From positions 248,001 to 312,000 of the forward strand of contig CAVPMY010000005.1 in NCBI GenBank assembly GCA_963706685.1: a DNA stretch of 64,000 nt. Direction: 5' to 3'. Source of the DNA: CADEEN01 sp963706685 (GTDB lineage: Bacteria > Pseudomonadota > Gammaproteobacteria > Burkholderiales > Burkholderiaceae_C). Shown here in pieces: positions 22,332-36,000 of this stretch. Under the pieces are notes generated by a model. That model made no database searches. It was not told the origin of the DNA and worked only from the letters and a program-made list of their open reading frames with translations. The stretch's first letter is position 1. Every line of letters starts with the position of its first letter. The position numbers and the translations under genes were made by a program.

Positions 22332-23742
22332 ACGCGCTCGGCAACACCCTCCATGGCGGCCTCGAACGCATCCGCGTCGCCCTCGAGCCGCTGACACGGC
22401 ACTGGCTCGGCAGCCCACTCGACGATGCCCAGGCCGCCGAGGCCGGCATGCGGCCGCTTCGAGCTCGAGGCCGACGCGTTGATCTCGCGCCAGCGCACGC
22501 ACCGCGCGCAGAAGATCGTGCGCGCCGCATTGATCGTCTGCGCACTGTTGCTCGTCTGGGCGGCGCTGGCGCATGTCGATGAGGTCACGCGCGGCGACGC
22601 GCGGGTGATCCCGTCACGGCAACTGCAGGTCGTGCAGTCACTCGACGGCGGCGTCGTCTCCGAGATCCTGGTGCGCGAAGGCGAGCGTGGTCGAAGCCGG
22701 CGAGTTGCTGCTGCGTGTCGACGAAATCCGCGCCACTGCCGGCGTGCGCGAAAGCGCGGCCACCGGCATCTCGCTGCGCGCCCGCGCCGCAAGGCTGCGC
22801 GCGCTGGCCGAAGGCAAGCCTTTCGAGGCGCCGAAAGCGACGGACAGCGACGAGCGCCGCGTCGTCGAGGAAGAGCGCCGTGTCTATGCGGCGAGGATGA
22901 ACGAACTCGAGGCGCAACTGGCCGTCGTGCGCCAGCAGATGGCGCAGCGCGAGCAGCAGCAAAGCGAGGCCCAGGCCAAACGCACCGCCGCGCAACGCGG
23001 GCTCGAACTGGCGCAGCAGGAGCTCGCGCAGACGCGGCCGCTGCTGGCCACCGGTGCCGTGTCGCAGGTCGATGTGTTGCGGCTCGAACGCGAGCTCACC
23101 AAGTTCCGCGGCGACGTCGGCCAGGCGGTGGCGCAGATCGCGCAGGCGCAGGCCGCCATGCGCGAGTCGCAGCGCAGGATCCAGGAGGCCGAGCTGACCT
23201 TCCGCAACGAGGCCCGCGTCGAGATGGCCGATACCCTGGCCAAGCTCAACGCGCTGACCGAAAACGCCGTCGGCCTGGCCGACAAGGTGGCCAAGTCGCA
23301 GATCAAGAGCCCCGTGCGCGGCCGAGTCCAGCGCCTGCTCGCCAACACCGTCGGCGGCGTCGTGCAGCCGGGCAAGGACATCGTCGAGATCGTGCCGCTC
23401 GACGACACCCTGGTGCTCGAAGCGCGGGTGCAGCCACGCGACATCGCCTTCATCCGCCCGCAGCAGAATGCCACGGTGAAGTTCAGTGCCTACGACTTCT
23501 CGATCTACGGCGGCCTCGAGGCCAGGGTCGAGAACATCAGCCCGGACACCGTGGTCGACGAGAAGGGCAACGCCTTCTACCTGGTGCGCGTGCGCACCAC
23601 CAAGGCCGGCTTCACCGACAAGCTGCCGATCATCCCCGGCATGACGGCCGAGGTCGATGTGCTGACCGGCAACAAGAGCGTGCTGTCGTACCTGCTCAAG
23701 CCGGTGCTCAAGGTGCGCGACGGCGCGCTCAGGGAACGCTGA
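22328..23742 (+). CDS. lapC: Type I secretion membrane fusion protein, HlyD family (LapC-like), two insertions
   Basis: This periplasmic adaptor links the ABC exporter to the TolC-like pore. It starts MNALGNTLHGGLERIRVALE and has one membrane helix (KIVRAALIVCALLLVWAALA, about 22510-22570). A lipoyl/barrel-sandwich half follows (VIPSRQLQVVQSLDGGVVSEI), then a long coiled coil rich in Gln, Glu, Ala and Arg (about 22860-23240) and the second half (IKSPVRGRVQRLLANTVGGV to GMTAEVDVLTGNKSVLSYLL). One extra base near 22452 and one near 22685 break the frame; corrected length is 470 residues. The ATG overlaps the lapB stop. Confidence 0.9.
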
Positions 23743-23762
23743 GCCACGCGATTCGCGACATC

Positions 23763-23779
23763 TTCACGCTTGACGTGAA
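23763..23779. promoter_or_regulatory. Inverted repeat upstream of the adhesin gene, possible operator
   Basis: TTCACG (23763-23768) and CGTGAA (23774-23779) are perfect inverted copies around CTTGA, 21 bases after the lapC stop. The 263-base gap 23743-24005 holds no gene. It is the only long gap between lapC and the adhesin, so a separate promoter for the adhesin may lie there; no convincing -35/-10 pair was found. The repeat could be an operator or a weak attenuator; this is inference from symmetry and position. Confidence 0.25.
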
Positions 23780-24005
23780 CAACTGGTAACGCGCCCTCAA
23801 GCCGGCGCGCTGCCGACCGACAAACCGTTCGAGCGAGGAAGCAGGCGACTGCGGCCGCGCCCGACAGCGCATGAGCGGACCCCTCGCTCGCCGAATCGCG
23901 GCATTCGGTGATACGAGTCACGGTGCAGGCGAGTTGCGTTTATCGGGTAGAGCCGCAGGCCCCTATCCTCGATGAGCTCTGTTGAATCCACTCTCAAAAC
24001 GCCCC

Positions 24006-27000
24006 ATGCCGACCATCCAAAACTCGACCCACGGCCAAGTTGTCCAGATCTGGGGCAAGGCCTACATCCGTGGCACCGATGGCGTGTGGCGCCCGCTGGC
24101 GGTCGGCGAGGTGGTGCCACAGGGCACGGAGATCCTCACCGAGCAGAACGCGATCGTCATGATGTCGCGCGGCGACGTGGCCGTGCCCAAGGTCGCCGAG
24201 GCCACGGTCGAGCGCACCATCGCAGCGCTCGAGAACAATGCCGCGGAAGACGCGCCGGCAGCGGGTCTGAACGGTGGCGGCAGTGGTGATTTGCAGCCCG
24301 GCTTGCGCATCGATCGCATCGTTGAATTGGTCACGCCGGCAACGATCGGCACGGGCCTGGACGGCAGCGCCGTCGAATTCGGCCGGGCGACACAGAGCGA
24401 TCCGGCGGCGACGCCGATCGACGCGCTGCGTCTGCTCGCAGCGTCGTCGAGCATCGCCGCGGTCGAAGCCGGCGGCTCGGTGAACCTGGGCCTGGCAGCG
24501 CCCACCGGCCCTGGCGCGTCCAGCGGCGCGCTGACGATCACGGCGACCGCGGTGCCGACCATCGGCCAGATCTTTACCGCCGACGGCACAGCCGTCAGCG
24601 CCGGCATGGTGCTGACGACCGGCGAGCTGGCCGGATTGATCTACCGGCCGCCCGCGGACTACATCGCCGGCACACCGGTCGGAGACTTCGGCTACAGCGT
24701 CAGCAACGGCGTCGACACGGCGAATGGCGGCACGCAGATCGCCGTCACGCCGGTCAATGACCTGCCGCTGGCCTTCGACGACAGCGCCAGTGGCGGCGAG
24801 GACATCCTGCTCAGCGTGTCGCTCACGGGCAGCGACATCGACGGCACGGTGGCCAGCGTCACGGTGCGCACGCTGCCGCTCAACGGCACGCTGCTGCGCT
24901 CCGACACGCTGACGCCGGTGGCCGTCGGCCAGGCCTTGACGCCGGCACAGGCCGCGAACCTGGTCTTCCGCCCGGGCGCCAACTGGAACGGCAGCACGTC
25001 GCTGACCTTCACCGTCACCGACAACGAAGGCGGCGTCTCGGCACCGGCCACGGTGCAGATCCAGATCACGCCGGTCAACGACCCGCCGACAGCGGTCAAC
25101 GACGCGGCCAGTACCGTCGCGCAGCAGCCGGTCACCGTGGCCGTTCTCGCCAACGACCGCGATGTCGATGGCGATGTGATCAACGTCACCAATGCCAGCG
25201 TGTCCGCTGCGCTCGGCAGCGTCGTCGTCAACGCCGACGGCACATTGACCTTCACCGCCGCGCCCGGCATCACCGGCCCGGTGGCGATCAGCTACACGAT
25301 CAGCGACGGCAACGGTGGCACGGCAAGCGCCACGCTCACGGTCAACGTCGCCCCCCTGCCGACGGTCACCGTCGATGCCCCGGCGCTGACCAACGACACG
25401 ACGCCCACGCTTGTCGGCACCAGCAACTTGCCGCCCGGCTCGACGGTCACGCTGACCGTCACCGATGCCAACGGCACGGTGCAGACCTTCACCACCACGG
25501 TGCGTGCCAATGGCACGTATACCGTCGACGTGCCGGCACCGCTGGCCGAAGGTCCCTACACCGCCGTCGCCAATGTTTCCGGCCCCGGTGGCACCAGCGC
25601 CACGGCCACCGACAACGGCCTGCTCGACATCACGCCGCCAGCGGCCACGCTGGCGATCGACCCGGTCACGGCAGACAACATCGTCAACGGCTACGAAGCC
25701 ACTGCCAACATCACCCTCACCGGCACGGTCGGCGGCGATGTGCAGGTCGGCGACACGGTGACGCTGGCGATCAACGGCGTCAACTACAGCGGCCTCGTCC
25801 AGGCAGGCAACAGCTTTGCCATCAGCGTGCCCGGCGCGGCCGTGCTCGCCGATGCCGATCGCCGCATCGATGGTTCGGTGACAACCACCGACGCCGCCGG
25901 CAACAGCGCCACCGCTACCGCGCAACGCCCCTATGCCGTCAACTCGGCGCCGATCGCCGTCAACGACACGCTGTCGGTCGGCGAAGACGCTGCTTCGGGC
26001 AGCGGCGACGTCACGCCGGGCACCGCCGGGCAGGATCGCGACGCCGATGGCGATACGCTGACCGTCATCGGCGTGGCCGTCGGCGTGTTGCCTTCGGCCA
26101 GCGGCAACGTCAGCGCACCGCTGGTCGGCACCTGGGGCACGCTGATGCTCGACAGCCTGGGCGCCTACACCTATGTGCCCTCGCCCGCCGCGCAAGCGCT
26201 CGATGCCGGCCAGACCGTCAGCGACACCTTCACCTACACGATCGACGACGGCCGCGGCGGCAGCGCCACCGCCACGCTGACGATCAGCGTCGTCGGCGCC
26301 GACGACCCGACCACCATCAGCGGACTGTTCATCGGCAACGTGACCGAAGACGCGGTGGCCACCGCCAGCGGCGCCTTGACCAACAACGACCCCGATGTCG
26401 GCACGCGGCCCTTCGTCGCGCAATCCGGCAGCGCCGGCAGCTATGGCACGTTCTCGATCGATGCCGCCGGCAACTGGAGCTACACGCTGAGCAACGCGGC
26501 GGCGAATGTGCAAGCGCTGGCACAGGGCCAGAGCGTCACCGAGACTTTCATCGTCGCCACCGACGACGGCACCACGGCCAGCATCACTGTCACCGTCGAT
26601 GGCGCCAACGATGCGCCCGTGGTCTCATCGACCAGCATCAACGCCGTCGAAGAAGGCGCCGCCGTCGCGCTCGGCCTGGCATTGCCCAGCGACATCGACA
26701 ACGCCAGCGTGCTGACGATCACCGTCACCGGCCTGCCGACGATCGGCCAGGTGCAACTGGCCGACGGCACGCCGGTGGTCAACGGTGCGTTGTTGACCGC
26801 GGCCGAACTGAGCACGCTGCGCTACCTGCCGCCGACAGAGTACGACGGCGTCGCGCCCGTGGGCACGTTTGCCTACAGCGTCAGCGATGGCATCACCGCC
26901 GTCAATGGCGGCACGACGATCAGCGTCGCCGCCGTCAACGACCCACCGGCGGCGTTCGACGACGCACGCAGCACCGGCGAGAACTCGACGCTCAACGCCA

Positions 27001-30000
27001 ACGTGCCCGCGGCCACCGATGTCGATGGCACGGTCAGCGGCTACACGCTGGCCAGCGGCGTCGGCGCGGGCAATGGCTCGCTGGCCTTCAACAGCGACGG
27101 CAGCTACGCCTTTGCCACCGGCACCGATTTCGACAGCCTGGCCGCCGGCCAGAGCCGCCAGGTCACGTTCACCTACACCGCCACCGACAACGGCGGCGCT
27201 GTCAGTGCGCCGGCCACGGTGACGATCACCGTCACCGGCGCCAACGACGCGCCGACCGGCGCCGATGCCACGCTACACGATCGCCGAAGACGGCAGCCGC
27301 GCCTTTGCCGCCGTCGACTTCGGTTTTGCCGATGTCGATGCCGGCGACACGCTGGCCGCGGTGCGCATCGACACCCTGCCCGCCGCCGGCACGCTGGCGC
27401 TCAATGGCGCGCCGGTCATTGCCGGTCAGCTGATCGACGCTGCGGACCTGCCCAACCTCGTCTTCGCGCCGCTGGCCGACGCCAACGGCGCGCCGTACGC
27501 GAGCTTTACCTTCAGCGTGCAGGACAGCGGCGGCCTGTTCGACGCCGCGCCGAACACGATCACGTTTGACGTCACGCCGGTCAACGACCCGCCGGTTGCG
27601 GTCGTCACGCCGGCCTCGGGTGACGAAGACACGCCGATTGCCGTCACGCTCACCGGCACCGACATCGACGGCACGATCGCCTCGGTGCAGGTCACCGTGC
27701 TGCCGGGCAACGGCACGCTCTACCTCGCCGACGGCATCACGCCGGTCGTCGTCAACACGCCGCTGACGCCGGCGCAGGCCGCGTCGCTGATCTTCGTGCC
27801 GACGCTGGATTTCAACGGCACCGTCAACGTCACCTTCACCGTCACCGACAACAGCGGCGCCACGTCGGCACCCGCCGTGACGCCGATCGCCGTGGCCCCG
27901 ATCGTCGACCCCGCGATCACGATCGACGACGTGACGGTCAACGAAGCCGCCGGCACCGCCACCTTCACGATCACGCTCGACCAGCCGACCACGGCCACCG
28001 TCTCGGTCAATTTCGCCACCGCCAACGGCAGCGCCACGGCCGGCGCCGACTACAGCGCCGCCAGCGGCACGGTGACGTTCGCCCCGGGCGTGACCACGCA
28101 GACGGTCACGGTCGCGATCCTCGACGACGGCACCTACGAAGGCGCAGAGACCTTCAACGTGCTGCTGTCCGGTGCGGTCAACGCCACCATCGCCGACGCC
28201 AGCGGCCTCGGCACGATCCTCGATGACGGCAATGGCAGCGGCGGCAACGACGACGATCGGCCCGTCATCGCCGTCAGCTCGCCGACCGTCGGCGAAGGCG
28301 GCCAGGCCGTCTTCACGGTGTCGCTGTCGAATGCTTCGACGACGGCGGTCACCTTCAACCCGACATTGGCCAGCGGCAGCGCGGCCGTCGGCACCGACAC
28401 CGCGACTGCGCTGGAGTATTTCGACGGCACGGTGTGGGTTCCGGTACCCGTGGGTGGCGTGACCATCGCAGCTGGCAGCACCAGCGTTCAAGTGCGCGTG
28501 GCCACCACCGACGACGTGGCCGCCGAAGGCGACGAGACCTTCACGCTGACGGCCAACGTCACCGCCGGTGTCACGGCCAATGCCAGCGCTGTCGGCACCG
28601 CGACGATCATCGACGGCGTTGACGTGACGACGTTGACGCTGACGGCCACGCCGAGCGTCGCCGAAGGCGGCTCGATCGTCTACACCGCCACGCTGAGCAA
28701 CGCCGCCGTCACGCCACTGACGGTGACGCTGTCCAACGGCGCAACGATCGCGATTGCCGCAGGCGCGGCCAGCGGCGCCGTGTCGGTGGCCGCTCCGGGC
28801 GAAGATCCGTACATCGATGCCGGCAGCGTCTCGGCAACGATCGCCGGCACTGCGGGCGGTGGTTTCGAATCCCTCGTTGTCGATGCGACGCCTGCGGTCA
28901 CAACCGTCACCGACACCATCGACACGACCACGGTGTCGATCACCGGCGACGCCAGCGTGGCCGAGGGCGCGACCGCGGCGTACACGGTTTCGCTGACCAG
29001 CCCGGCACAGACCGCCGTCACGATCAACCTGACCTATAGCGGCACCGCCACCGACGGCACCGACTTCACCGGCGTCGCGTCGGTCACGATCCCGGCCGGC
29101 GCGAGCAGCGCGGCCTTCAACATCGCCACGCTGCAGGACGTGCTGGCCGAAGGGGCAGAGAGCTTCACGGTCACCATCGCCAGCGCCGCCGGCGGCAACT
29201 TCGAGAACCTGGTCATCAGCAGCACCAACGGTGCGGCCACGACCTCGATCACCGACGACGACACACCGACGCTGGCCGTCAGCTCGCCGACGGTCGGCGA
29301 AGGCGGCTTTGCGGTCTTCACCGTCTCGCTGTCCAATCCGTCGACCACGGACGTGAGCTTCAACCCGACGCTGGCCTCCGGGTCGGCCACGGTCGGCACC
29401 GACACGGCCACCGCGCTCGAATACTTCGACGGCAGCGCCTGGCTGGCCGTGCCGGTGGGCGGCGTGACGATTGCCGCCGGCCAGACCAGCGTGCAGGTTC
29501 GGGTCGCAACGATCGACGACTTCGCCGCCGAGCCCGACGAGGCCTTTGCCCTGACCGCCACGGTCAGCGCCGGCCTGACGGCCAATGCCAGTGCCACCGG
29601 CACGGCGACGATCATCGACGATGTCGATGCGACGACGGTGTCGCTGACTGCGACGCCGAGCGTCGCCGAGGGCGGCAGCATTGTCTACACCGCCACGTTG
29701 AGCAATGCAGCGGCGACTGCGATGACGGTGACCCTGTCCAACGGCGCAGTCATCACCATCGCTGCCGGCGCCACCAGCGGCAGCACGCCGGTGGCCGCAC
29801 CGAGCGACGATCCGTACATCGACGCCGGCAGCGTGGCGGCAACGATCGCCAGCACCAGCGGCGGCGGCCTCGAAGCGCTGTCGATCGATGCGACGGCGGC
29901 AGTCACAACCGTCACCGACACGATCGACGTCACCACCGCCACGCTGACGGCCACGCCGAGCGTCGTCGAGGGCGGCACGATCACCTACACGGTGAGCCTG

Positions 30001-33000
30001 GGCGCGCCGGTCACCGGCAGCGATGTCAGCGTGCCGTTGGCCAACGGCCAGACGGTGACGATCCCTGTGGGCGCTTCGAGCGCCAGCGTCACGGCCACCG
30101 CACCCGACAACGTGTACGGCGGCGGCGCCAGCGTGGCCAACAACATCGCCAGCGTCAGTGGCGGCAACTTCGAGCAACTGACGCCGAACACCGCGCCGGT
30201 GACGACCACGGTCACCGACGATGCCGACGTGACCACGGTCGCGCTCAGCGCGACGCCAAGCGTCGCCGAAGGCGGCTCGATCGTCTACACCGCCACGCTG
30301 AGCAGCGCGGCGCAGACGCCGGTCACCGTGACGCTGAGCAACAGTGCGACGATCACCATCGCTGCCGGCGCGACCACGGGCACGGTCACGGTCGCCGCCC
30401 CGGGCGACGACCCGTATGTCGATGCCTCGACCGTCTCGGCAACGATCTCGACGGCCACCGGTGGCAACTTCGAATCGCTGCAGATCAACCCGGCCGCAGC
30501 GAACACGTCCGTCACCGACACGATCGACGCCACCACGGTCAGCCTGAGCGCCACGGCCAGCGTCGCCGAAGGCGGCTCGATCGTCTACACCGCCACGCTG
30601 AGCAATGCCGCGCAGACCGCGGTCACGGTCACGCTGTCTACAGGCGAGACGATCACGGTTGCAGCCGGCGCGACGAGCGGCAGCGTGTCGATCGCGGCAC
30701 CCAGTGATGATGTGTATGTCGACGCGGGCAGCGTCTCGCGCACGATCACGGCGCCAGCGGCGGCAACTTCGAGTCGCTCACGGTCAACACCACACCGGCC
30801 ACGACGACCGTCACCGACACCATCGACACGACCACGGTGTCGATCACCGGCGACGCCAGCGTGGCCGAAGGCGCCACCGCGGCGTACACGGTTTCGCTGA
30901 CCAGCCCGGCGCAGACCGCCGTCACGATCAACCTCAGCTATTCCGGCGTCGCCATCGACGGCACGGACTTCACCGGCGTCGCGTCGGTCACGATCCCGGC
31001 CGGCGCCAGCAGCGCGGCCTTCAACATCGCCACGCTGCAGGACGTGCTGGCCGAAGGGGCAGAGAGCTTCACGGTCACCATCGCCAGTGCCGCCGGCGGC
31101 AACTTCGAGAACCTGGTCATCAGCGCCAGCAACGGTGCGGCCACGACCTCGATCACCGACGACGACACACCGACGCTGGCCGTCAGCTCGCCGACGGTCG
31201 GCGAAGGCGGTTTTGCGGTCTTCACCGTCTCGCTGAGCAATCCGTCGACCACGGACGTGAGCTTCAACCCGACGCTGGCCTCCGGGTCGGCCACGGTCGG
31301 CACCGACACGTCCACCGCGCTCGAATACTTCGACGGCAGCGCCTGGCTGGCCGTGCCGGTGGGCGGCGTGACGATTGCCGCCGGCCAGACCAGCGTGCAG
31401 GTTCGGGTCGCAACTGTTGACGACTTCGCCGCCGAGCCCGACGAGACCTTTGCGCTGACCGCCACGGTCAGCGCCGGCCTGACGGCCAATGCCAGTGCCA
31501 CCGGCACGGCGACGATCATCGACGATGTCGATGCGACGACGGTGTCGCTGACTGCGACGCCGAGCGTCGCCGAGGGCGGCAGCATTGTCTACACCGCCAC
31601 GTTGAGCAATGCAGCGGCGACTGCGATGACGGTGACCTTGTCCAACGGCGCTGTCATCTCGATTGCCGCCGGTGCAGCTAGCGGCACGGTGTCCGTCTCG
31701 GCACCGAGCGACGATCCGTATATCGACGCCGGCAGCGTGGCGGCAACGATCGCCAGCACCAGCGGCGGCGGCCTCGAAGCGCTGTCGATCGATGCGACGG
31801 CGGCGGCGACGACCGTCACCGACACGATCGACGTCACCACCGCCACGCTGACAGCCACGGCCAGCGTCGCCGAAGGCGGCACGATCACCTACACGGTGAG
31901 CCTGGGCGCGCCGGTCACCGGCAGCGATGTCAGCGTGCTGTTGGCCAACGGCCAGACGGTGACGATCCCTGTGGGCGCTGCGAGCGCCAGCGTCACGGCC
32001 ACCGCACCCGACAACGTGTACGGCGGCGGCGCCAGCGTGGCCAACAACATCGCCAGCGTCAGTGGCGGCAACTTCGAGCAGCTGACGCCGAACACCGCGC
32101 CGGTGACGACCACCGTCACCGACGATGCCGACGTGACCACGGTCGCGCTCAGCGCGACGCCAAGCGTCGCCGAAGGCGGCTCGATCGTCTACACCGCCAC
32201 GCTGAGCAGCGCGGCGCAGACGCCGGTCACCGTGACGCTGAGCAACAGTGCGACGATCACCATCGCTGCCGGCGCGACCACGGGCACGGTCACGGTCGCC
32301 GCCCCGGGCGATGACCCGTATGTCGATGCCTCGACCGTCTCGGCAACGATCTCGACGGCCACCGGTGGCAACTTCGAATCGCTGCAGATCAACCCGGCCG
32401 CAGCGAACACGTCCGTCACCGACACGATCGACGCCACCACGGTCAGCCTGAGCGCCACGGCCAGCGTCGCCGAAGGCGGCTCGATCGTCTACACCGCCAC
32501 GCTGAGCAATGCCGCGCAGACCGCGGTCACGGTCACGCTGTCTACAGGCGAGACGATCACGGTTGCAGCCGGCGCGACGAGCGGCAGCGTTTCGATCGCG
32601 GCACCCAGTGATGATGTGTATGTCGACGCGGGCAGCGTCTCGCGCACGATCACGGCAGCCAGCGGCGGCAACTTCGAGTCGCTCACGGTCAACACCACAC
32701 CGGCCACGACGACCGTCACCGACACCCTCGACACGACCACGGTGTCGATCACCGGCGACGCCAGCGTGGCCGAGGGCGCCACCGCGGCGTACACGGTTTC
32801 GCTGACCAGCCCGGCGCAGACCGCCGTCACGATCAACCTCAGCTATTCCGGCGTCGCCATCGACGGCACGGACTTCACCGGCGTCGCGTCGGTCACGATC
32901 CCGGCCGGCGCCAGCAGCGCGGCCTTCAACATCGCCACGCTGCAGGACGTGCTGGCCGAAGGGGCAGAGAGCTTCACGGTCACCATCGCCAGTGCCGCCG

Positions 33001-36000
33001 GCGGCAACTTCGAGAACCTGGTCATCAGCGCCAGCAACGGTGCGGCCACGACCTCGATCACCGACGACGACACACCGACGCTGGCCGTCAGCTCGCCGAC
33101 GGTCGGCGAAGGCGGTTTTGCGGTCTTCACCGTCTCGCTGAGCAATCCGTCGACCACGGACGTGAGCTTCAACCCGACGCTGGCCTCCGGGTCGGCCACG
33201 GTCGGCACCGACACGTCCACCGCGCTCGAATACTTCGACGGCAGCGCCTGGCTGGCCGTGCCGGTGGGCGGCGTGACGATTGCCGCCGGCCAGACCAGCG
33301 TGCAGGTTCGGGTCGCAACTGTTGACGACTTCGCCGCCGAGCCCGACGAGACCTTTGCGCTGACCGCCACGGTCAGCGCCGGCCTGACGGCCAATGCCAG
33401 TGCCACCGGCACGGCGACGATCATCGACGATGTCGATGCGACGACGGTGTCGCTGACTGCGACGCCGAGCGTCGCCGAGGGCGGCAGCATTGTCTACACC
33501 GCCACGTTGAGCAATGCAGCGGCGACTGCGATGACGGTGACCTTGTCCAACGGCGCTGTCATCTCGATTGCCGCCGGTGCCAGCTAGCGGCACGGTGTCC
33601 GTCTCGGCACCGAGCGACGATCCGTATATCGACGCCGGCAGCGTGGCGGCAACGATCGCCAGCACCAGCGGCGGCGGCCTCGAAGCGCTGTCGATCGATG
33701 CGACGGCGGCGGTCGACGACCGTCACCGACACGATCGACGTCACCACCGCCACGCTGACGGCCACGCCGAGCGTCGCCGAAGGCGGCACGATCACCTACA
33801 CGGTGAGCCTGGGCGCGCCGGTCACCGGCAGCGATGTCAGCGTGCTGTTGGCCAACGGCCAGACGGTGACGATCCCTGTGGGCGCTGCGAGCGCCAGCGT
33901 CACGGCCACCGCACCCGACAACGTGTACGGCGGCGGCGCCAGCGTGGCCAACAACATCGCCAGCGTCAGTGGCGGCAACTTCGAGCAGCTGACGCCGAAC
34001 ACCGCGCCGGTGACGACCACCGTCACCGACGATGCCGACGTGACCACGGTCGCGCTCAGCGCGACGCCAAGCGTCGCCGAAGGCGGCTCGATCGTCTACA
34101 CCGCCACGCTGAGCAGCGCGGCGCAGACGCCGGTCACCGTGACGCTGAGCAACAGTGCGACGATCACCATCGCTGCCGGCGCGACCACGGGCACGGTCAC
34201 GGTCGCCGCCCCGGGCGATGACCCGTATGTCGATGCCTCGACCGTCTCGGCAACGATCTCGACGGCCACCGGTGGCAACTTCGAATCGCTGCAGATCAAC
34301 CCGGCCGCAGCGAACACGTCCGTCACCGACACGATCGACGCCACCACGGTCAGCCTGAGCGCCACGGCCAGCGTCGCCGAAGGCGGCTCGATCGTCTACA
34401 CCGCCACGCTGAGCAATGCCGCGCAGACCGCGGTCACGGTCACGCTGTCTACAGGCGAGACGATCACGGTTGCAGCCGGCGCGACGAGCGGCAGCGTTTC
34501 GATCGCGGCACCCAGTGATGATGTGTATGTCGACGCGGGCAGCGTCTCGCGCACGATCACGGCAGCCAGCGGCGGCAACTTCGAGTCGCTCACGGTCAAC
34601 ACCACACCGGCCACGACGACCGTCACCGACACCCTCGACACGACCACGGTGTCGATCACCGGCGACGCCAGCGTGGCCGAGGGCGCCACCGCGGCGTACA
34701 CGGTTTCGCTGACCAGCCCGGCGCAGACCGCCGTCACGATCAACCTCAGCTATTCCGGCGTCGCCATCGACGGCACGGACTTCACCGGCGTCGCGTCGGT
34801 CACGATCCCGGCCGGCGCCAGCAGCGCGGCCTTCAACATCGCCACGCTGCAGGACGTGCTGGCCGAAGGGGCAGAGAGCTTCACGGTCACCATCGCCAGT
34901 GCCGCCGGCGGCAACTTCGAGAACCTGGTCATCAGCGCCAGCAACGGTGCGGCCACGACCTCGATCACCGACGACGACACACCGACGCTGGCCGTCAGCT
35001 CGCCGACGGTCGGCGAAGGCGGCTTTGCGGTCTTCACCGTCTCGCTGAGCAATCCGTCGACCACGGACGTGAGCTTCAACCCGACGCTGGCCTCCGGGTC
35101 GGCCACGGTCGGCACCGACACGTCCACCGCGCTCGAATACTTCGACGGCAGCGCCTGGCTGGCCGTGCCGGTGGGCGGCGTGACGATTGCCGCCGGCCAG
35201 ACCAGCGTGCAGGTTCGGGTCGCAACTGTTGACGACTTCGCCGCCGAGCCCGACGAGACCTTTGCGCTGACCGCCACGGTCAGCGCCGGCCTGACGGCCA
35301 ATGCCAGTGCCACCGGCACGGCGACGATCATCGACGATGTCGATGCGACGACGGTGTCGCTGACTGCGACGCCGAGCGTCGCCGAGGGCGGCAGCATTGT
35401 CTACACCGCCACGTTGAGCAATGCAGCGGCGACTGCGATGACGGTGACGCTGTCCAACGGCGCTGTCATCTCGATTGCCGCCGGTGCAGCTAGCGGCACG
35501 GTGTCCGTCTCGGCACCGAGCGACGATCCGTATATCGACGCCGGCAGCGTGGCGGCAACGATCGCCAGCACCAGCGGCGGCGGCCTCGAAGCGCTGTCGA
35601 TCGATGCGACGGCGGCGGCGACGACCGTCACCGACACGATCGACGTCACCACCGCCACGCTGACAGCCACGCCGAGCGTCGTCGAGGGCGGCACGATCGT
35701 CTACACCGCAACGCTGACCAACGCCGCGCAGACGCCGGTCACGGTCACGTTGTCCAGCGGACAGACAATCACCATCGCCACCGGTGCCACGACGGGCACC
35801 GTGTCGATCGCCGCCCCGGGCGATGACCCGTACCTCGACGCCAGCACCGTCTCGCGCACGATTGTCTCGGCGGCAGGTGGAAACTTCGAGTCGCTCGTCG
35901 TCGACGCGACTGCGGCCACGACCAGTGTCACCGACACCATCGACACCACCACCGCGACGCTGACGGCCACGCCGAGCGTGATCGAGGGCGGGACCATCAC

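Noticed and set aside
23930..23970. TTGCGT ... TATCCT as a sigma-70 promoter for the adhesin
   Set aside because: The spacing between the two elements is 24 bases, far from the usual 16-18, and neither element is close to consensus.
28933..35697. Repeat array considered as a CRISPR or mobile-element signature
   Set aside because: The period is 1,905 bp, in frame and fully coding for adhesin domains; there are no short repeat-spacer units and no transposase.
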